From JAGMXM01 sp964458325 (GTDB taxonomy: Bacteria; Verrucomicrobiota; Verrucomicrobiia; Limisphaerales; UBA1319), in assembly GCA_964458325.1 (NCBI GenBank), contig CAYWIM010000001.1, forward strand, positions 1 to 64,000: a stretch of 64,000 nucleotides of DNA, read 5' to 3'. Of this stretch, positions 16,636 to 25,915 are shown piece by piece. The stretch's first letter is position 1, and every line of letters starts with the position of its first letter. The notes below the pieces were generated by a model. It did no database searches. It was not told where the DNA came from and was given only the letters and a program-made list of their open reading frames with translations. Both the position numbers and the translations under genes were made by a program.

Positions 16636-17814
16636 TCAGATGGGGGCGAGGAACCGTCCGATCGCCCCGAGCGGCAAGGCTTCCACCCCATCGCCCAAGG
16701 GATAGGCGTTCGCGCAACGGCAAATCACAACCCGGCGCTGCACGCTATTCTTCGGCAGCTGGGCGGAGACCAGCCGCAAAGCGGCGCTGTCGCGGGCATC
16801 GGGCAATTCGGTCCACTTCGCCTCCGCGAGCGAGATGCGCCCGGCGTGATGGATCACGAAATCGACCTCGCGCTGACGTTCGCGCCAGAAGAAGAGTTCC
16901 CCGGAGCGAGCGGCATTGACCAGCCCGCGGCGCAACTCCGAGGCCACCACGGTCTCCCAAATCGCGCCGGCCAGCGGTGAGGCGGCAAGTTCTTCCGCCG
17001 TACGGACGCCCAGTAGCGCGCAAAGCAGCCCGCCATCCGCCAGGTACAGCTTGGGCGTCTTCACGAGCGACTTGGTGCGGTTCGAGAACCACGGCTCGAG
17101 CAAGGCCGCCTGCCCCGACGCTTCGAGCACGGATAACCACTGGGCGGCGGTGGGCGGGCTGAGGCCCACGTCCCGCGCCAAGTCCGCCTTGTTGAGCAAT
17201 TGGGCCGAGCGCAAGGCCGCTGCCAGCACGAACCGCTCGAAATCGCGCAGGCGGCCAACGTTCAACAACGCTCGAACATCGCGCTCCAGATAGGTCACCG
17301 CGTAGGCGCGATGGAACGCGGCGCCATCGAGGTCCGGGTGCGCGTGCAGCTCCGGAAAACCTCCGCGCACGGCAAACTCCGTTGGCGTCAACTCCGGTCG
17401 CGCGGCGACAGCTTCCGTGTACGAAAGCCCCTCAAGCTGGAACACCTCGGCGCGTCCGGCGAGGGATTCCGACACGCCGGCCATGAGCGGGAACAACTGA
17501 GAACCGGTGAGCACGAACAGCCCGTTCTCGGTCCGCCGTTCATCCACCGCTGCTTTCAAGTGCCGAAAGAGGCCCGGCGCGTACTGCACCTCGTCGATGA
17601 TCACCGGCGGTGTGAAACGTTCGAGGAACTGGGCGGGGTCGCGCTCGGCCAATTCGGCCAGGCTCGGCAGGTCAAGCGAAACGTACTGGTACGCCGGCAA
17701 CACCCGGCGCACCAGGCTGGTCTTGCCGACCTGCCGCGCGCCGGTCATCACGACGACCGGCCGCTGCTGCACGGCGCGGCTCAACGCCGTCTCAAGCAGA
17801 CGCGGTATCCACAT
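16636..17814 (-). CDS. AAA ATPase with DUF4143 domain
   Basis: 392 residues. Walker A is GARQVGKT (25-32) and Walker B is VIIDEVQ, followed by GLFVLTGSQ (sensor region). This AAA_14 part precedes a winged-helix-like segment and a C-terminal DUF4143 domain with EVDFVIHHAGR and AEAKW, a PD-(D/E)XK nuclease-like pattern. Proteins of this family are common, often mobile, and of uncertain function; a role in DNA handling or as an orphan toxin-like module has been proposed. Its codon use and the AT-rich promoter segment just upstream (17815-17880) differ from flanking genes, which fits horizontal gain. It converges on the cytochrome gene. Confidence 0.88.
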   Translation of the reverse strand: MWIPRLLETALSRAVQQRPVVVMTGARQVGKTSLVRRVLPAYQYVSLDLPSLAELAERDPAQFLERFTPPVIIDEVQYAPGLFRHLKAAVDERRTENGLFVLTGSQLFPLMAGVSESLAGRAEVFQLEGLSYTEAVAARPELTPTEFAVRGGFPELHAHPDLDGAAFHRAYAVTYLERDVRALLNVGRLRDFERFVLAAALRSAQLLNKADLARDVGLSPPTAAQWLSVLEASGQAALLEPWFSNRTKSLVKTPKLYLADGGLLCALLGVRTAEELAASPLAGAIWETVVASELRRGLVNAARSGELFFWRERQREVDFVIHHAGRISLAEAKWTELPDARDSAALRLVSAQLPKNSVQRRVVICRCANAYPLGDGVEALPLGAIGRFLAPI

Positions 17815-17835
17815 AGGTTTAAAGTAAATCGCTTA

Positions 17836-17850
17836 CTTGTTTTAAACAAG
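17836..17850 (-). promoter_or_regulatory. Palindrome in the DUF4143 ATPase promoter
   Basis: CTTGTTTTAAACAAG has perfect 7-bp arms around one base, 22 bp ahead of the ATPase start. On the minus strand TTGTTT, a 17-bp spacer and TACTTT form a possible promoter overlapping it, so it may be an operator. The arrangement is seen directly; the role is inferred. Confidence 0.4.
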
Positions 17851-17942
17851 ATCTTATTTGTCGATTGACAACAGCTCCAGTTGCCTTCGGGTTAAGCCAA
17901 CGCGGCTCATCGTGTTGGGCGCGAAGAAACGCAAAAAAGCGC

Positions 17943-17970
17943 TTGCAACAGGGGGAAAAGCCGCTAGCTT
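17943..17970 (+). promoter_or_regulatory. Candidate rpsA promoter
   Basis: TTGCAA (17943-17948), a 16-bp spacer and TAGCTT (17965-17970) would start a transcript with a leader of about 180 nt before the S1 start codon. No other gene lies in 17815-18155. Confidence 0.45.
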
Positions 17971-18155
17971 GAGCCTTCGCCCGGGTCGCCGTGTGTGCGG
18001 ACGGCCCGAGAGGCGAAAGACGAATTGATGCGAACAGGAACCATTCACCCTTCGCGGTGCGGGTTGCGGAGAAGGTCTCGCGAGCCGTGAAGGTCTTTAG
18101 CGGTGCGGGGGCGCCGCGTTCTTCAGATTACGCCCAATCGGGCATTGAGCCTGCT

Positions 18156-19871
18156 ATGCTAACCATGGAAGAAGCCCTGAAGCAGAGTCTGTTTGGCTTT
18201 GCGCCAGGCCAGATTGTCAAGGGAACCATCATCGAGATCCGGCCCAAGGAAGTATTAGTCGACATCGGCTACAAGAGCGAGGGGGTCGTCTCGGCCAACG
18301 AATTCGAGGACATCCAGTCGGCCAAGACGGGCGATCAGATCGACGTGCTGATCGAGAAGCTGGAGGATCGGGACGGCAACGTTGTGCTTTCGAAGGAGAA
18401 AGCCGAGTTCAAGAAGAACTGGGACAAGATCCTCACGATCTGCAACGAAGGCGGCACGATATCGGGCAAGGTGAAGGCGGTCGTGAAGGGGGGGCTGATC
18501 GTTCACATTGGCGTGGAGGCGTTCCTGCCGGCGTCGCAGGTGGACATTGTGCCGCCGCGGAACCTGGCGGCGTATGTGGGGAACACCTACGATTTCAAGG
18601 TCGTCAAGATCAACCAGGAGCGGCAGAACATCGTGCTGTCTCGGCGCGAGCTGATCGAGCAGGAGCGCAACGAGCGTCGGGCGAAGCTGCTGACGGAGAT
18701 GATGCCGGGCGACATCCGCAAGGGCACGGTGAAGAACATCACGGACTTCGGAGCGTTCATCGACCTGAACGGGATCGACGGCCTGCTGCACATCACGGAC
18801 ATGAGCTGGGGGCGGATCAATCATCCATCGGAGCTGCTCAAGGTGGGCCAGGACATCGACGTGGTGGTGCTGGACATCAACCGGGAGAAGGAGCGGGTGA
18901 GCCTGGGGCTGAAGCAGAAGCTGGCGAATCCCTGGGACCAGATCGAGACCAAATATCCGGTGGGTTCGAGGATCAAGGGCCGGGTGGTCAACCTGGTGCC
19001 GTATGGCGCGTTTGTGGAGCTGGAGCCTGGGGTGGAAGGGCTGGTGCACGTCACGGAGCTCTCGTGGGTTAAGCGGGTGGCCAAGCCGTCGGACGTGCTC
19101 AAGCCGGACCAGGAGATCGAGGCGGCGGTATTGGGGATCAACCGGGAGGAGCAGAAGATTTCGCTGAGCATCCGCCAGGTGGAAGCCAACCCGTGGGAGA
19201 TGGTGAGCGAGAAGTACCCGCCGGGCAGCCGGGTCAAGGGGAAGGTGCGGAATCTGACCAGCTACGGGGCGTTTGTCGAGCTCGAGGACGGCCTGGACGG
19301 GATGATCCACGTATCGGACATCTCCTGGACGCGCAAGATCAATCATCCTTCCGAGGTGCTGAAGAAGGGGGAGGATGTGGATGCGGTGGTGCTGGAGATT
19401 GACAAGGGCAACCAGCGGATTGCGCTGGGGATGAAGCAGGTCAGCCAGGATCCGTGGGAGAACATCGATCAGTATTACAAGATTGGCGATTTGATCACGG
19501 GCAAGGTGACCAAGCTGGCCAGCTTCGGCGCGTTCGTGGGGCTTCAGCAGGACATCGATGGCCTGGTGCACATTTCTCAGGTCAGCGAGGATCACGTGGA
19601 GAAGATCAAGAACGTGCTGAAGATGGGGCAGGAGGTGACGGCCCGGGTGATCAAGATCGACAAAGGCGAGCGCCGGATCGGCCTGTCGATCAAGGCGGCC
19701 AACTACTCGGCGGAGCAGATCAAGGCGGAGCAGGCGATCCTGGATGCGCTCAAGCCGGGCGAGGATCTCGTGGCTCTGCAGCATGCATTCGAGGCCGCCG
19801 AGGAGGCCCGGCCCGAGGAGCGGGAGGAAGCGCGGAACAAGAGCGAAGACCCGGATTCGGCGGCTCCTTGA
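18156..19871 (+). CDS. rpsA: 30S ribosomal protein S1
   Basis: 571 residues with six S1 (OB-fold) domains in tandem. Domains 3 to 6 are the most regular: DFGAFIDLNGIDGLLHITDMSW, then PYGAFVELEPGVEGLVHVTELSW, SYGAFVELEDGLDGMIHVSDISW and SFGAFVGLQQDIDGLVHISQVS. S1 binds mRNA leaders on the 30S subunit. The open frame begins at 17991, but homology starts around LTMEEALKQ, so ATG 18156 (or 18165) is chosen. Neither has a clear Shine-Dalgarno sequence, as in other rpsA genes where S1 represses its own translation. A strong terminator follows. The C-terminal tail is acidic and probably disordered. Confidence 0.95.
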   Translation: MLTMEEALKQSLFGFAPGQIVKGTIIEIRPKEVLVDIGYKSEGVVSANEFEDIQSAKTGDQIDVLIEKLEDRDGNVVLSKEKAEFKKNWDKILTICNEGGTISGKVKAVVKGGLIVHIGVEAFLPASQVDIVPPRNLAAYVGNTYDFKVVKINQERQNIVLSRRELIEQERNERRAKLLTEMMPGDIRKGTVKNITDFGAFIDLNGIDGLLHITDMSWGRINHPSELLKVGQDIDVVVLDINREKERVSLGLKQKLANPWDQIETKYPVGSRIKGRVVNLVPYGAFVELEPGVEGLVHVTELSWVKRVAKPSDVLKPDQEIEAAVLGINREEQKISLSIRQVEANPWEMVSEKYPPGSRVKGKVRNLTSYGAFVELEDGLDGMIHVSDISWTRKINHPSEVLKKGEDVDAVVLEIDKGNQRIALGMKQVSQDPWENIDQYYKIGDLITGKVTKLASFGAFVGLQQDIDGLVHISQVSEDHVEKIKNVLKMGQEVTARVIKIDKGERRIGLSIKAANYSAEQIKAEQAILDALKPGEDLVALQHAFEAAEEARPEEREEARNKSEDPDSAAP

Positions 19872-19911
19872 TTTCGCGGCGTCGATCGCCGGGTCGACCG
19901 GCACAGGATGG

Positions 19912-19947
19912 GCGGGAACCTCGCCGAGGGGTTCCCGCATCTTTTTT
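19912..19947 (+). terminator. Rho-independent terminator of rpsA
   Basis: The 9-bp stem GCGGGAACC (19912-19920)/GGTTCCCGC (19930-19938) is followed by a run of six T, about 40 bp after the stop codon. Confidence 0.85.
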
Positions 19948-20014
19948 AGGTGGATCCGATGGCGTATCAGCGGGCGCGGGTGGGGGCGGATCGAGGAGGG
20001 GGTTCCTGCGGGCG

Positions 20015-21073
20015 ATGCTGCTGGCGGGAGGTTGGGGTGCGATGGGAGGGTGGGGATGCCGCGGGCCGGGGTCCGCGGAGGCGCGGCTGGAGCGTTTCAG
20101 CTACGCGGAGCTGCACATGGGGACCGTGTTTCAGCTGACGCTGTATGCGGCCAGCGAAACGGCAGCCAACCGGGCATCCGAATCGGCATTCGAACGGATT
20201 GCACAGATCGACGCGCGCCTGAGCGATTATCATCCCCGGAGCGAGCTGCGTCTGCTGGAAGCGCACCCGGCGGGTCAGCCGCTGCGGGTGAGCGAGGATT
20301 TATGGGAGGTTGTGCGGTCGGCGCAGGCATTGGCCAGGGCGACCGACGGTGCGTTCGACATCACGGTTCGGCCGGCGGTGGAGCTGTGGCGGCAGGTCCG
20401 GCGAACCCGGCGGTTGCCGGAGCTCGAGCAGGTGGAGAGGGTTCTCCGGCAGGTCGATTACCGTCAGGTCCAAGTGGGGATCCTCGGGCGGAGCATCACC
20501 TTGAAGCGGTCCGGGCTCAGGCTGGATCTGGGGGGCATCGCCAAGGGATATGGCGCCGACCAGGCACTGGGGTCGCTGCGGCGGGCGGGGATTCGGCGGG
20601 CGATGGTGGCAGCCGGCGGCGACATCGCGGCGGGGGATCCGCCGCCCGGGCGTTTCGGATGGCGCATCGGGATCGACTCGTTGGATGCGGGATCTGAGGG
20701 GAGGCGGGCGCGGGTCTGGCTCGAGAACGCGGCCATTTCGACTTCCGGGGACACCGAGCAGTACGTCGAGATCGGCGGGAAGCGCTACTCGCACATTGTG
20801 GATCCGCGGACGGGCTGGGGGCTGGAGCGGCGCACGGGGGTGACCGTGCTGGCGGGGAAGGCGATCCAGACCGACAGCCTGGCGACGGCGCTGAGCGTGT
20901 TGGGCCCCGAGCGCGGGATGGAATGGATCGGTCGGAAGAGGGGTGTATCGGCGCGCTGGGTGACCCTGGAGGCCGACGGCGTCCATTTCTGGAGATCGGC
21001 GGGATATCCGGCGCCGGGAACCCTCGAGGAGAGCGGCGATTCGGCCATGGACGCGGAAGCGCCGAAGGCGTGA
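20015..21073 (+). CDS. apbE: FAD:protein FMN transferase (ApbE)
   Basis: Transfers FMN from FAD to a Thr in target proteins such as Nqr/Rnf subunits, outside the cytoplasm, with Mg2+. Recognisable parts are MGTVFQLTLYA, ARLSDYHPRSEL, DLGGIAKGYGAD, AAGGDIAAG, STSGDTEQY (SG-S/T-substrate loop) and YSHIVDPRTGWG, then TDSLATALSVLG. The leader ends in GGWGC, a lipobox. The first ATG in frame is 20015. Immediately upstream in frame is SRRGFLRA, a twin-arginine signal, but no ATG, GTG or TTG precedes it before the rpsA terminator. The true start may be unusual, or a frameshift separates it from the ATG at 19959. From 20015 the protein has 352 residues. Confidence 0.88.
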   Translation: MLLAGGWGAMGGWGCRGPGSAEARLERFSYAELHMGTVFQLTLYAASETAANRASESAFERIAQIDARLSDYHPRSELRLLEAHPAGQPLRVSEDLWEVVRSAQALARATDGAFDITVRPAVELWRQVRRTRRLPELEQVERVLRQVDYRQVQVGILGRSITLKRSGLRLDLGGIAKGYGADQALGSLRRAGIRRAMVAAGGDIAAGDPPPGRFGWRIGIDSLDAGSEGRRARVWLENAAISTSGDTEQYVEIGGKRYSHIVDPRTGWGLERRTGVTVLAGKAIQTDSLATALSVLGPERGMEWIGRKRGVSARWVTLEADGVHFWRSAGYPAPGTLEESGDSAMDAEAPKA

Positions 21074-21271
21074 CGGGCGGGCCCGAGCATGGTCGAAGCG
21101 AGCGAGGGTTGGCGGGTGCGGGCGGAGAGTTCGATGCGATCGGGTGGGGGGCAAGAAAAACGTTTGGGTTTGGCCGGAAACTTGCTTAAAGTGATGGCGG
21201 AACAGCGTGCGAGGCGAGATGCGGACGGGGACGAGCAACTGGTTTGACATTGTAGCGGCGATCCAGGAAGA

Positions 21272-23032
21272 ATGGATGGAAATCCGCGCGGGCGACCTGC
21301 CGCGCTGAAACAGAGCACTGTGGCAACCAAAGACGATTATTTAGTGGATTTTCTGGTGGACATGGGGGTGGTCAACCAGAGCGACCTGGCGCCGGTTCGG
21401 ACCGAGGCTGATTCGACGGGGGAGGGGGTCGTGGATCTGCTGCTGGCGCGCAATCTGATCAAGCCGGCGGATGTGACGAGGGCCAAGGCGGCTCAATTCG
21501 GGGCGGAGGTGGTCAGCCTGGGTGACATGCGTCTGTCGGACGACGTGATTTCGGCGATCCCGAGGCACATCGCGAAGCGGTACAAGGTGGTGCCCCTTTA
21601 CCGGAACAACGGGAGCATCACCGTGGCGCTCAACGATCCGGCCGACCTCGACACGATCGACAGCCTGCACCACTTGCTGAACCAGGAGATCGAGGTGCGG
21701 GTGGCGACCGAGGAGGACATCGACCAGGCGATCAACAAGTATTACGGGTCCTCGGACGACTCGGTCGGGAAGATGATCCAAGAGATCACCGAGGGGGAGG
21801 TGGACATCGGGCTGGTGGGGGCGAACCTGAAGGAGGCCGATGACGGTTCGGTGGTCGACGCGGACGCACCCATCATCAAGCTGGTGAACACGCTGATCGT
21901 GGAGGCGTTCAAGGCGCGGGCGTCGGACATCCATCTCGAGCCCCTGGAGAAGCGGTTTCGGGTGCGGTATCGGATCGACGGGATGCTGCACGAGATCAAG
22001 AGCCCTCCCAAGCGCCTCCAAGCCGCCATCCTCAGCCGCATCAAGATCCAGTCGAACATGTCGATTGCGGAGAGGCGGATACCGCAGGACGGCCGCATCC
22101 AGATGGCGGTGGTGGGGAAGACCATCGACCTGCGTGTTTCCTGTCTGCCCACGACGCACGGCGAGAGCATCGTGATGCGTATTTTGGACAAGGAAGGCTT
22201 GAAGCTGGGGCTGCCGGAGCTTGGGTTCTTCACGGATGACCAGCAGATCTTCGAGCGTCTGATCGGGCTGCCCGACGGCATATTGCTGGTCACCGGACCG
22301 ACCGGTTCCGGCAAGACCACGACGCTCTACGCGGTGCTCCACTACATCAATCGCCCCGACCGGAAGATCATCACCGTCGAGGATCCGGTGGAGTACGTGA
22401 TGTCGGGCATCAACCAGGTGCACGTGAACGAGACGGTGGGATTGACGTTTGCGGCGGCGCTGCGGTCGATTTTGCGGCAGGCGCCCAACGTGATCATGGT
22501 GGGTGAGATTCGCGACATGGAGACCGCCACGATTGCCATCAACGCGTCGCTGACGGGCCACCTGGTGTTTTCGACCTTGCACACGAACGATGCCCCGAGC
22601 GCGGTGACGCGGCTGATCGACATCGGGGTGAAGCCGTTCCTGGTGGCGTCGTCGACGCGGGCGCTGATGGCGCAGCGCCTGGTGCGGCGGGTGTGCCGGC
22701 GATGCGGCGCGCCTTACCAGCCAAGCGAGGCGGAGTTGCATTCCCTGCGGGTGGATCCGGCCGATCTGGCCAAGGCCACCTTTCAGAAGGGCAAGGGGTG
22801 CCCGGACTGCAAGAACACAGGCTTCCGGGGCCGGTTTGGGATCTTTGAGATATTCGTGATTGACGACGAGGCAAGGAAGCTGATTTACGACAAAGTGTCC
22901 GCCACGGTGTTGCGGGCGCGGGCGCGGGAGATGGGGATGCGGACGCTGCGGGAGGACGGGACGCGGAAGGTGCTGGCGGGGCTGACCTCGCCGGAAGAGG
23001 TGATCCGGGCCACGATCAGCGATCTCGAGTAG
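21272..23032 (+). CDS. GspE/PilB-type assembly ATPase (first copy)
   Basis: 586 residues. The N-terminal GspE_N/MshEN domain (about 20-170) is followed by the secretion ATPase core: GPTGSGKT (Walker A, 342-349), the Asp box ITVEDPVEY, GEIRDMETA (Walker B region) and the His box STLHTNDAPSA. A tetracysteine zinc motif CRRCGAPY...CPDC follows. It powers extension of type IV pili or type II pseudopili from the inner-membrane face. The start may be 21272 or GTG 21320; neither has a well-spaced ribosome binding site. It begins a plus-strand run of pilus motor genes. Confidence 0.9.
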   Translation: MDGNPRGRPAALKQSTVATKDDYLVDFLVDMGVVNQSDLAPVRTEADSTGEGVVDLLLARNLIKPADVTRAKAAQFGAEVVSLGDMRLSDDVISAIPRHIAKRYKVVPLYRNNGSITVALNDPADLDTIDSLHHLLNQEIEVRVATEEDIDQAINKYYGSSDDSVGKMIQEITEGEVDIGLVGANLKEADDGSVVDADAPIIKLVNTLIVEAFKARASDIHLEPLEKRFRVRYRIDGMLHEIKSPPKRLQAAILSRIKIQSNMSIAERRIPQDGRIQMAVVGKTIDLRVSCLPTTHGESIVMRILDKEGLKLGLPELGFFTDDQQIFERLIGLPDGILLVTGPTGSGKTTTLYAVLHYINRPDRKIITVEDPVEYVMSGINQVHVNETVGLTFAAALRSILRQAPNVIMVGEIRDMETATIAINASLTGHLVFSTLHTNDAPSAVTRLIDIGVKPFLVASSTRALMAQRLVRRVCRRCGAPYQPSEAELHSLRVDPADLAKATFQKGKGCPDCKNTGFRGRFGIFEIFVIDDEARKLIYDKVSATVLRARAREMGMRTLREDGTRKVLAGLTSPEEVIRATISDLE

Positions 23033-23077
23033 CGGGGATTCGCCGGGGCGGGAGTGAGAATGCGAATTTGAGGTTTT

Positions 23078-24172
23078 ATGTCATATTCGATGTCGGATTT
23101 ATTGCAGCTGGTGGTGGCGGAGGGGGCCTCGGACCTCCACCTGCGGGTGGGATCGCCGCCGGTGATCCGGGTCCACGGCGTGCTGCATCGGGTGGAGGGG
23201 CCTTCGCTGAAGCCGGAGAACACCGAGGAGCTCATGCGGAGCATCAGCTCGGAGGATCATATCCAGCAGGTTCGGGAGCGGGGGGGGGCGGATCTGGGGT
23301 TCGCGTTTGGTGATCTGGCCCGGTTCCGGGTGAGCATATTCAAGGAGAAGGGCAACTTCGGCGTGGTGGCGCGGCAGATCCCGAGCAAGCTGCTGACGAT
23401 GGAGCAGATCGGGCTGCCGCCGTCGGTGAAGGAGTTGCTCTACAAGCCGCGCGGGCTGGTGCTGGTGACGGGGCCGACCGGGTCCGGGAAGACGACCACG
23501 CTGGCCTCGATGATCGACATCATCAACATGGAGCGGGAAGACGCGCACATCATCACCGTGGAAGATCCGATCGAGTATTACCACACGCACAAGAAATCCC
23601 TGGTGACCCAGCGCGAGGTGAACGTGGATGTTCCGACGTTCTCGGAGGCGCTGCGGCGGGCATTGCGCCAGGATCCGGACGTGATTCTGGTCGGCGAGTT
23701 GCGGGATCTGGAGACGATGGATGCGGCGATCACGGCGGCGGAGACGGGCCATCTGGTGTTTGGGACTTTGCACACGACGGGCGCAGCCAAGACCATCGAC
23801 CGGCTGGTGAACGCATTTCCGGTGACGCAGCAGGAGCAGATCCGGATTCAGCTTTCGACGGTGCTGCAGGCGGTGATTTCGCAACTGCTTTTGCCTCGCT
23901 GCGACAAGCCGGGGCGCGTGGCGATCTTCGAGGTGATGATCAACACGCCCTCGATCAGCGCGCTGATCCGGGACAACAAGACGTTCCGGATCAACTCGGA
24001 CATCCAGACCGGGGCGAAGTATGGCATGGTCACCCTGGACAGCTTCCTGCTCGAGAAGTATCAGATGGGGCTGATATCGCAGGAAGAGGTGATCACCAAG
24101 GCCCAGGATCCGACTTCGGTCCTGCACAAGCTGGGAGAGCTGGAGGCGGCCCGGGCCGCTTCGGCAGCGTAG
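23078..24172 (+). CDS. pilT: PilT-type twitching motility retraction ATPase
   Basis: 364 residues. N-terminal EGASDLHLRVGSPPVIRV is the PilT PAS-like domain. Walker A is GPTGSGKT (132-139). IITVEDPIEYYH, DPDVILVGELRDLET and HLVFGTLHTTGAAKTIDRL are the Asp box, Walker B and His box. It lacks the long N-terminal domain and zinc motif of PilB. PilT/PilU proteins drive pilus retraction, so the locus is probably a true type IV pilus system and not only secretion. It sits between two PilB/GspE copies with gaps of 45 and 26 bp, consistent with one operon. Confidence 0.93.
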   Translation: MSYSMSDLLQLVVAEGASDLHLRVGSPPVIRVHGVLHRVEGPSLKPENTEELMRSISSEDHIQQVRERGGADLGFAFGDLARFRVSIFKEKGNFGVVARQIPSKLLTMEQIGLPPSVKELLYKPRGLVLVTGPTGSGKTTTLASMIDIINMEREDAHIITVEDPIEYYHTHKKSLVTQREVNVDVPTFSEALRRALRQDPDVILVGELRDLETMDAAITAAETGHLVFGTLHTTGAAKTIDRLVNAFPVTQQEQIRIQLSTVLQAVISQLLLPRCDKPGRVAIFEVMINTPSISALIRDNKTFRINSDIQTGAKYGMVTLDSFLLEKYQMGLISQEEVITKAQDPTSVLHKLGELEAARAASAA

Positions 24173-24198
24173 CGATCATGAACGGATGACTTGCCGGT

Positions 24199-25902
24199 AT
24201 GCCTGATCTTCAATCCTTCCCGATCCTGACCATCATCCGCGAGCGCGGGTTGGCGGACGACATGCAGCTCGAGGAGGTCGTGCAGGAGCACGGCCGCTCG
24301 GGCAAGCCGGTATCGCAGCTGCTGCAGGATTTCGGGATCATGGACCCGGACACTCAGCTCCAGGTCATCGCGGAGCATCTGGGCACGGAGGTGGTGGACC
24401 TGCGGGGCCGGGAGATCCCGGCGGAGGTGATCCAGGCGGTGACACCGGAGACGGCGCGGATGTATCAATGTCTGCCGGTGGCGCTGTATGGGGCGACGCT
24501 GCAGCTGGCGCTGGCGGACCCGTTGAACCCGGCGGTGATCGACGAGCTGGGGTTCGTCATCGGCAAGGAGATCCAGGTGGTGGTGGCGGATCCGGGCCTG
24601 ATCGGGCAGGCGATCGGGCGGTATTACGCGGAGGGATCGAGCTCGGTCACGGACGTCCTGAAGGATCTGGGCGCCGAGTTCGATTTTGGAAAGGACACCG
24701 ACGAGGCGGCGAGCGTCCAGCCGGACGCGCTGGAATCGCTGGCGAACGAGACGCCGATCATCAAGTTCGTGAACCTGGTTCTGAGCCAGGCGATCCAGGA
24801 CCGGGCCAGCGACATCCATTTCGAGCCGTTCGAGGACGAGTTCAAGATCCGCTACCGGGTGGACGGCGCGCTGTATGAGATGGCGCCTCCGCCCAAGCAC
24901 CTGGCGCTGCCGGTGACCTCCCGCATCAAGGTCATGGCGAACCTGGACATTGCGGAGAGGCGACTTCCCCAGGACGGCCGGATCAGCCTGCACCTTGCGG
25001 GGCGGATGGTGGACCTTCGGGTATCGACGCTGCCGACGCAGTTTGGGGAGTCGGTGGTGCTGCGCGTGCTCGACCAGAGCGCGATCAAGCTGGAGCTGGA
25101 GAGCTTGGGGATGCCCAAGATGATCCTCGATTATATGGTCGAGACCATTCAGATGCCCAACGGCATCGTGATTGTGACCGGCCCGACGGGCTGCGGCAAG
25201 ACCACCACGCTCTACTCCTGTCTGCGCAGGGTGAACTCGATCGATTCGAAGCTGCTGACGGTCGAGGATCCGGTCGAGTACGACATCGAGGGGATCATGC
25301 AGGTTCCGGTGCACGAGGCGGTGGGGATGACGTTCAGCAAGGCGCTGCGGTCGTTCCTGCGGCAGGATCCGGACATCATCATGGTGGGGGAGATGCGCGA
25401 TCTGGAGACCTCGCAGATTGCGATTCAGGCGTCGCTGACGGGGCATCTGGTGCTGAGCACGCTGCACACGAACGACTCGAGCGGGGCGGTGACGCGAATG
25501 ATCGACATGGGGGTCGAGCCGTTTCTGGTCTCCTCGACCCTGATGGCGGTGCTGGCACAGCGGTTGGTCCGGACGGTCTGCAAGAAATGCCGGACGCCCT
25601 TCGAGCCGACCGAGCACCAGCTGTCGCTGCTGAACCTGTCGCCGCACGACATTGGCGACAAGGTGTTCTACTACGGCCGCGGCTGCTCGATGTGCAACGA
25701 CACGGGCTATCGCGGCCGGAAAGGCATCTTCGAGCTTCTGGGCATCGTAGACGCCGTCCGGGTCCTGATCAACGAGCGGGCCCCGACGCTGGTCCTGCGC
25801 CAGAAGGCGATCGAGCTCGGGATGGTCACCTTGCGGGAGGACGGATTGCGGGCGATATTCGACGGAGAGACCACGATCGAAGAGATATTGAAATACACCT
25901 GA
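24199..25902 (+). CDS. GspE/PilB-type assembly ATPase (second copy)
   Basis: 567 residues with the same layout as the copy at 21272. The N-terminal MshEN-like domain is followed by the ATPase core: GPTGCGKT (328-335, Cys where most have Ser), LTVEDPVEYD, GEMRDLETS, LSTLHTNDSSGAVTRM, and CKKCRTPF...CSMC for zinc. The sequence differs enough from the first copy that the two are old paralogues, perhaps one for pilus extension and one for a secretion machine. The next gene, for the platform protein PilC/GspF, starts 13 bp later, so this copy is the likely partner of that platform. Confidence 0.92.
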   Translation: MPDLQSFPILTIIRERGLADDMQLEEVVQEHGRSGKPVSQLLQDFGIMDPDTQLQVIAEHLGTEVVDLRGREIPAEVIQAVTPETARMYQCLPVALYGATLQLALADPLNPAVIDELGFVIGKEIQVVVADPGLIGQAIGRYYAEGSSSVTDVLKDLGAEFDFGKDTDEAASVQPDALESLANETPIIKFVNLVLSQAIQDRASDIHFEPFEDEFKIRYRVDGALYEMAPPPKHLALPVTSRIKVMANLDIAERRLPQDGRISLHLAGRMVDLRVSTLPTQFGESVVLRVLDQSAIKLELESLGMPKMILDYMVETIQMPNGIVIVTGPTGCGKTTTLYSCLRRVNSIDSKLLTVEDPVEYDIEGIMQVPVHEAVGMTFSKALRSFLRQDPDIIMVGEMRDLETSQIAIQASLTGHLVLSTLHTNDSSGAVTRMIDMGVEPFLVSSTLMAVLAQRLVRTVCKKCRTPFEPTEHQLSLLNLSPHDIGDKVFYYGRGCSMCNDTGYRGRKGIFELLGIVDAVRVLINERAPTLVLRQKAIELGMVTLREDGLRAIFDGETTIEEILKYT

Positions 25903-25915
25903 TCCGAGGTTGGCT

